Part shown: one piece after another, positions 20,464 to 25,016 of the stretch
Numbering within the stretch: the first letter of the stretch is position 1
Layout of the letters: every line of letters begins with the position of its first letter
DNA from: Globomyces pollinis-pini
Taxonomy: Eukaryota > Chytridiomycota > Chytridiomycetes > Rhizophydiales > Globomycetaceae
Length of the DNA stretch: 25,016 nt
Assembly (NCBI GenBank): GCA_025399215.1
Contig: MU621336.1
Coordinates: 1 to 25,016, forward strand
Reading direction: 5' to 3'
Position numbers and translations under genes: made by a program
Notes under the pieces: generated by a model
Databases searched by the model: none
What the model was told of the DNA's origin: nothing
The model's input: the letters and a program-made list of their open reading frames with translations, nothing else

Positions 20464-21321
20464 ATGAACTCCACTCAACTCAACATAATTCAATCACAGT
20501 TAGATTTATGGTATGTGATTGAAGCAATGTTTTTCAATGATGGGGAATTAGAGCTTATCGTACCAGAGGACATCCATACTTTGGTAAATTATGTAGAGAA
20601 TCCAGAGGAAATTATTACTATTCCCTCTGAAATCAAGTTTGCTATTCAAATACTGATTTGTAATAATCATCAATTTCCTATACAATTCGTTGTATCGTTA
20701 TCATTGGTCGCTACAACTGCAAATGGCATTCCGATTCCCGTAATATTTGTTCGTTCAGCAAGTTGGCTTGATAGGAAACAAATTGATGACTTAAATCATT
20801 CATTACCAATAGGGCCAGATTCGATTTTGGAAACCGTAGAATATCTACAACAAACCTTGGAACCAATTGTAACTCAACTGCTAAAACCATCGAGCGATAC
20901 TGAAGAATACCTTTCAAATAATGATCCATTAATTCGGCAATGGCTATACTTGATCAGTTTATCGACTAAGAGTAAGCGAAATGATATTGTTGCTTGGGCA
21001 CCAGAGTTTGATTTAACTGGATTTGTTATGGCCGGTAAGCCTGGATTGCTATGCCTCGAAGGAACTCTCAAAAATATCGACAGATATATATCCAAGATCA
21101 AATCTATTTCTTGGTCAGATGTCCCATCACATCAGAAGAAGATTTCGATAGTTCTTCAAGAGGATATTCAGAATCGAATCTTTTCAGATATTACAGAAAT
21201 TACAGAATTGTTTGATATGCATGGATTTCGTCAGAATCGACCTGAAATGACACAAGTACGTGATTGGTTAACCAAGCAAGGTTTGGGGTACGCCTTCTCC
21301 ACAGTTTTCGGCAATTTTTGA
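20464..21321 (+). CDS. RWD domain / DUF1115 protein (RWDD2-like)
   Basis: A single uninterrupted exon of 285 aa. The N-terminal ~125 residues fit an RWD domain (QLDLWYVIEAMFFNDGELEL), with the expected FPIQFVVSLSLV strand and a following helix (SWLDRKQIDDLNHSLPIG). The C-terminal half matches DUF1115 as in RWDD2A/B: WLYLISLSTKSKRNDIV, then EFDLTGFVMAGKPGLLCLEG and IKSISWSDVPSHQKK. The molecular role of the family is poorly known; RWD folds usually mediate protein contacts. It has no intron although its neighbours on both sides are cut into many small exons. It converges on the minus-strand gene ending at 21462. Confidence 0.88.
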   Translation: MNSTQLNIIQSQLDLWYVIEAMFFNDGELELIVPEDIHTLVNYVENPEEIITIPSEIKFAIQILICNNHQFPIQFVVSLSLVATTANGIPIPVIFVRSASWLDRKQIDDLNHSLPIGPDSILETVEYLQQTLEPIVTQLLKPSSDTEEYLSNNDPLIRQWLYLISLSTKSKRNDIVAWAPEFDLTGFVMAGKPGLLCLEGTLKNIDRYISKIKSISWSDVPSHQKKISIVLQEDIQNRIFSDITEITELFDMHGFRQNRPEMTQVRDWLTKQGLGYAFSTVFGNF

Positions 21322-21461
21322 ATCTCAATAATAATCATGAAATTATCTTTAATTGATGTATGTCCCACCCTTTGATACAATGAATTATTCGGATTCAATG
21401 CATATGAGGATAATCCAATTTGTTTTATTGACGTTAAAAGATCACTATAAACAAGCGAACC

Positions 21462-22106
21462 CTAGTGATTGGAATGTCGATTTTGATTCAATGAAACAAT
21501 TGCCTGTTTGACTTGGTTTGTGGTTTTGAAGTTACAAATGCCTCTCAAATTAAACGAGCGATTAATTTCGTCAATTGTTAGAAGCGAGGTAACGTTTTCG
21601 AAGCACTTGGCAACTGAAGATTGACTGGCATGGACCTGAACACCATTACAAGTGGCTATACAACTTCTGTACAATAGCTTCTGAATGCCATTTTCAATCG
21701 CAGTGTAGATTTCATCAGTGCATAGTGTGTTGTTTATCAAAGATTCCACATAGAACTGAGATTGAATGATATCTAAAGTTAATGGAATTGTTTGGTTCGT
21801 TAATAATTCATCGCTTGAATGATCATAAATATCTTGAGTTCTATTTACACATGTTTCAATCTGTTTGAATGCTGTCTGTTCTGTAACCACTCCAATTGGT
21901 TTGTTTCTACAATAACCATCACATCCTAATATTACAGGATCAGATATTTGATCGAATTCAACTGGCGATCCGTTTAACCGATTTGAGAAGGTGAGTAGTA
22001 ATTGTACTAACTGTACTTTTAGCATAAACACGTAAAAACAAACAGCGAGTTCAAATAAATTGAAAGAATAATTCCAAATCAATGCATTAATGCATAGTTG
22101 AAGCAT
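21462..22106 (-). CDS. Putative secreted Cys-containing protein, unidentified
   Basis: One open exon of 214 aa. The N-terminal ~45 residues are hydrophobic (NLFELAVCFYVFMLKVQLVQ), fitting a signal peptide or anchor; an internal Met (MLKVQLVQLLLTF) could be the true start. The rest has about nine Cys, including GCDGYC and SCIATC, plus NxS/T sequons at NRT, NQT, NNT, NVT and NRS. This suggests a disulfide-bonded glycoprotein outside the cell. I do not recognise a family. It is small and flanked by unrelated genes. A short 5' intron near the signal region cannot be excluded. Confidence 0.6.
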   Translation of the reverse strand: MLQLCINALIWNYSFNLFELAVCFYVFMLKVQLVQLLLTFSNRLNGSPVEFDQISDPVILGCDGYCRNKPIGVVTEQTAFKQIETCVNRTQDIYDHSSDELLTNQTIPLTLDIIQSQFYVESLINNTLCTDEIYTAIENGIQKLLYRSCIATCNGVQVHASQSSVAKCFENVTSLLTIDEINRSFNLRGICNFKTTNQVKQAIVSLNQNRHSNH

Positions 22107-22229
22107 TAATTACGTGAGTTTCCGTAGATGTAAGATATTGAATTATATTGTTACATAAGAACAAAGATAAGATTTATAACCTTCTATACTAAGACATCGA
22201 TAGTACTACTTAAATGGCAAATAACTTTA

Positions 22230-23175
22230 TTACTTTTGATCCAACTGGGTGTCAAATTCATCTTTGATACGAGTTGAATCTACCGACTCTGATTTAATCT
22301 TCAGTTTAGAGGCATCCAACTCTTCCAGTATCTGTTTAATTTTGAATTTCTTGGAGTTCAAAACATCCTTAAACTTTTTGTAATCTTGCAACTCCTTCAA
22401 TTCTTTTTGCTGAACCAAGTCTTCATATTTGATAATTAATGAATCAAAAGATGTCTTGGATTGGTGAAGTTGTTGTTCAGTCTCCGCTAAGACAACCTAT
22501 ATAGAGTTATTTTGGACGGAAACTGGAAATGCAGGAAATGATAGCAAATAAGTCGTGTATGTAAATCAAATGAATACCTCTGCATTTCTTTGTTTGGATA
22601 AAATTTGGTCGAGGAATGTATCAAGTTGATAGTGACTATGACAAGTGAATTCCATCGTTCCTAAAGGAATCTAAACGTATAAGTAAATACATAATTACTT
22701 TGATATTTGCAACTGGGTAATAGAACCAAGTAATCTACATTTGAATCAATAAGTATCAATACTGAAATATTTGACTCTGTCGACTCAGAAACTTCAACAA
22801 AACCAGCTTCGTTTTTAGTAAAGGCGAGAAATGTATTTGAAAGAAACAGCTCTTTGTTAAGGCTGGATGGTTTGAGGTTCATTAGTGCTGCATTTGTAAA
22901 AGTATTTGAATAAGATCTATTTGAAGTGATATTTAGAACTTGAAAGTCTACAATCGGCATGTTTTCATCTTCTGGATTGCTTATCCATGTCGAATGAATG
23001 TAAAATACATCAGAATCAGTTGTGCATTTGATGGTAAAATTGCCATTTGTCAAACTCATTAGGAAAGAACTGAACATTCAAACTACGCGTTTATATGAGA
23101 TCTAACCTTTGAATTGATGCATCAATTTGAATTATCTTGTTGGTTTCGCTTCGTTTGTTGTTTGCATCTTACCAT
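22230..23175 (-). CDS. XRCC4-like non-homologous end-joining factor
   Basis: Five exons give 250 aa. Introns: 22497-22577, 22661-22698, 23070-23106, 23136-23172. The N-terminal half is a beta-rich head (IIQIDASIQSSFLMSLTNG), comparable to the XRCC4 head with its LTDG turn. From ~residue 145 a long coiled coil begins. It includes DYKKFKDVLNSKKFKIKQI at about residues 200-218, which matches the XRCC4 signature (YKxFxxVLNxKKxKIR) at the DNA ligase IV-binding site. XRCC4 stabilises ligase IV in the nucleus during end joining. The protein is short and lacks a long C-terminal tail. The first exon is tentative: an ATG followed at once by an intron with an AAG acceptor. Otherwise the start could be an internal Met near 23077 or 23059. 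Confidence 0.78.
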
Positions 23176-23188
23176 TTTTTAGAAAAAT
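23176..23188. promoter_or_regulatory. 13-bp gap between divergent start codons
   Basis: If both starts are right, the XRCC4-like and EIPR1 promoters and 5' UTRs must overlap the opposite coding region. Confidence 0.35.
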
Positions 23189-24485
23189 ATGAACGTGATC
23201 GGGTTGAATCAACAATGTCGAAGCATAGTAGCGAAGGAAGGAGAATCAGACAGGAATCGATGGTTAGTAGGCACAACATCTGTGCATTCAGAAAACAACG
23301 TAATATACAATATCTGACGTAAGGTTTACCTAGTGGACTATGATGAGGATGCTGATGAAATAACAACAATGGCATTTGAACATCCTGGTCCAGTATGTGC
23401 TCTATCTTCGTGCACTGCAAGCAATAATTGGATATTTACTTGCTCAAATGGTAAACAAAATAACTCTTATTTTGGAAGAGATTGCAACGTTATGGAACTT
23501 GAACCAAATTCCCAGTGGTCAATTAGTTGCCAATAATGTGCATAAATTAGAAAAGATATCGACCTTGACATCGAAAAAGGTCATTTCAAAGTATTGAAGT
23601 TCAGCTAACCAAAAGTGTCATTTGGGAGCCAAATGGAAATATATCAAAAGTACTTGCCTATGGGAAAAGCTCTGCGGGTATAGTATATTATATCAATTAA
23701 TTCATAGGCGTATACAGATTAGATTCCACGTTGGTAAGTTGAATATCATTTACCATTCAGGAATGTCAAACTAATTTATCGATTCCAATTGAAAATCAGA
23801 TTTATACTGCAAAATGGAATCCACATAATGAGAAGCTTATTGCGTTTGGAATTGGTGACTGTATATATGAATGGGATATAAGAACAAACCAGTAATTGAT
23901 TGAACATACCAACGGTTAGGAATACAACAAAAATAGAGAATGCACATGAAATAAATGTACGAAGTTTAGATTATAATCAAAACAAACCATTCCATCTTGT
24001 CAGTTCAGGTGATGATTGTATGATTCGTATCTGGGATACTCGAAATGCGAAGACACCATTAATGGAGTTATCTGATCATACCCATTGGTAAAAACAATCA
24101 ATTTAACATTTACTTTAGGATCTGGAATGTGTCTTTCAATAAATATCACGATCAACTCTTACTGTCTTGTAGTTCCGATTGTCAAGTCAACCTTCAATCA
24201 GTGGTATCTGTATCATCTGCACCATTGCATAACAACACCGTGTTTAGTCCGTCTATACAATCAGAAGATATTGATGTCAATCACAAGTTAAGTCAGTTTC
24301 TAGGTTAACATTATGGTAGGAAAGCAATGGACGGATTAATTTCATCATTTGATCAACATGAAGATTCAGTATATGGAGTTGCTTGGAGTCCATCCGATCC
24401 ATGGATATTTGCTTCGTTATCTTTTGATGGCAGGATTGTTGTGAACTTTGTCCCTGCAGAAGAAAAATATAATATTATACTCTAA
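23189..24485 (+). CDS. EARP/GARP-interacting WD40 protein EIPR1 (TSSC1)
   Basis: Nine exons give 356 aa. Introns: 23300-23323, 23451-23478, 23580-23604, 23678-23707, 23734-23760, 23892-23919, 24088-24118, 24287-24319. WD repeats are seen as RNRWLVGTTSVHSENNVYLV, SVIWEPNG, YTAKWNPHNEKLIAFGIGD, RSLDYNQNKPFHLVSSGDD and CMIRIWDTRNAKTPL. The hallmark C terminus is HEDSVYGVAWSPSDPWIFAS then LSFDGRIVVN. EIPR1 binds the EARP and GARP tethering complexes and helps endosome-to-TGN traffic and dense-core vesicle sorting. The start was chosen because the frame leading into FLVGT-type blade 1 opens at this ATG. That start is 13 bp from the XRCC4-like start on the other strand. AATAAA is at 24536-24541. 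Confidence 0.92.
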
Positions 24486-24535
24486 GATTCACTTGTTAGA
24501 CTATGATATTTTTATGAGTTCACAACTTAAACTAA

Positions 24536-24541
24536 AATAAA
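24536..24541 (+). terminator. Poly(A) signal of EIPR1
   Basis: AATAAA about 50 nt after the EIPR1 stop, in the 108-bp gap between convergent genes. Confidence 0.55.
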
Positions 24542-24573
24542 GAAATAGAAAACAAAAATTCAAATCAAATTCA

Positions 24574-24579
24574 TTTATT
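24574..24579 (-). terminator. Poly(A) signal of the repeat-rich surface protein
   Basis: AATAAA on the minus strand, about 15 nt after the stop at 24594. Confidence 0.55.
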
Positions 24580-24593
24580 TTCAATTGCATTGA

Positions 24594-25016
24594 TTAAACC
24601 AACAATAATCTAACAGCGAAAATGAGAGCAGCAAGAGCCGTTAATCGGTTGGACTTGGCGTCAGACGTCACCTCGGATTCTGATCGCTTAGCTTTCAAAT
24701 TTCGTTTGAAGGCAAAAGACAATTCATCTTTAGACGCCCGTTTACCAAAAAGTGAATCAACAGATTCCAATTCAGGGGAGTCATACGTGACAGAAGGAGT
24801 CTTCTTTGATCTACACTTCTTTGCAGTCTTCGTCACCAAACATTTAGTCGTAACTGTCACCGAAGTTGTAGTGCTAGGATCTTCGGTTGAGGTAGTAGGA
24901 TCTTCAGTTGTGGTAGTAGGGTCTTCCGTAGTAGTGGTAGGATCCTCGGTGGTGGTAGTAGGATCTTCAGTAGTGGTAGTTGGATCCTCAGTTGTGGTAG
25001 TTGGGTCTTCAGTAGT
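24594..25016 (-). CDS. Thr-rich repeat surface protein, C-terminal part
   Basis: The frame is open from the right edge to the stop at 24594, giving the last 140 residues. It begins with tandem TTTTEDP-type heptads, a likely O-glycosylated stalk. A basic Cys-containing stretch (KCLVTKTAKKCRSKK) and a charged segment with dibasic KR sites follow. The last 16 residues are hydrophobic (LTALAALIFAVRLLLV). A Ser/Asn-containing segment (SDAKSNR) just before this tail fits a GPI-anchor signal, although a short transmembrane anchor is possible. Inferred to be a cell-wall or surface protein; the N-terminal functional domain lies outside the window. Confidence 0.75.
   Translation of the reverse strand, partial: TTEDPTTTTEDPTTTTEDPTTTTEDPTTTTEDPTTTTEDPTTSTEDPSTTTSVTVTTKCLVTKTAKKCRSKKTPSVTYDSPELESVDSLFGKRASKDELSFAFKRNLKAKRSESEVTSDAKSNRLTALAALIFAVRLLLV
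24876..25016 (-). repeat. 21-bp coding tandem repeat (TTTTEDP heptads)
   Basis: Six full 21-nt units plus a 15-nt partial unit at the edge. They encode Thr-Thr-Thr-Thr-Glu-Asp-Pro with one Ser variant. Units differ mainly at synonymous third positions, so the protein repeat is conserved while the DNA has diverged. The array continues past the window. Confidence 0.95.

Overview
This window is nuclear DNA of a eukaryote with a very compact, AT-rich genome. Fourteen genes could be spliced into open frames, and they contain 84 introns. Of these, 77 are only 24-39 nt long, with GT-AG ends and a branch-like CTAAC/TTAAT motif close to the acceptor. In every complete spliced model the coding length is a multiple of three. 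TAA, TAG and TGA all serve as stops, so the code is standard. The profilin is fungus-like, and the XRCC4-like, DDI1, EIPR1 and PRMT3 genes fit an opisthokont. A plant-style LRR receptor and a possible CatSper-type subunit (a flagellar calcium-channel family) lead me to infer an early-diverging, possibly zoosporic fungus or close relative. The species is not identified.

Layout, left to right: a secreted GH18-like chitinase fused to a tectonin-like propeller (+, 5' end missing); Mo25/CAB39 (+); profilin (+); PRMT3 (+); a single-pass LRR membrane protein (-); a small four-exon gene, possibly OB-fold (+); ribosomal protein L7/uL30 (-), whose second intron carries a box C/D snoRNA aimed at 25S/28S rRNA; aconitase (-); a secreted beta-sandwich protein (+); a TBC Rab-GAP with a coiled-coil tail (-); DDI1 (-), 14 exons; a 995-aa type I membrane protein that may be a CatSper auxiliary subunit (-); an intronless RWD/DUF1115 protein (+); a cysteine-bearing putative secreted protein (-); an XRCC4-like NHEJ factor (-); EIPR1/TSSC1 (+); and a Thr-rich repeat surface protein cut by the right edge (-).

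The genes are unrelated housekeeping and surface functions. They are not an operon or a mobile island. What they share is packing: gaps are mostly 100-500 bp, and two divergent start-codon pairs lie only 13 and 68 bp apart.

The main points for follow-up are four. A 91-nt profilin intron divides exactly into three abutting intron-sized units. Several conserved genes contain 12-18 nt microexons, one of which carries the DDI1 catalytic aspartate. The RPL7 intronic snoRNA has a readable rRNA guide. The large membrane protein may be CatSper-like. No CRISPR array, transposon or tRNA was recognised.
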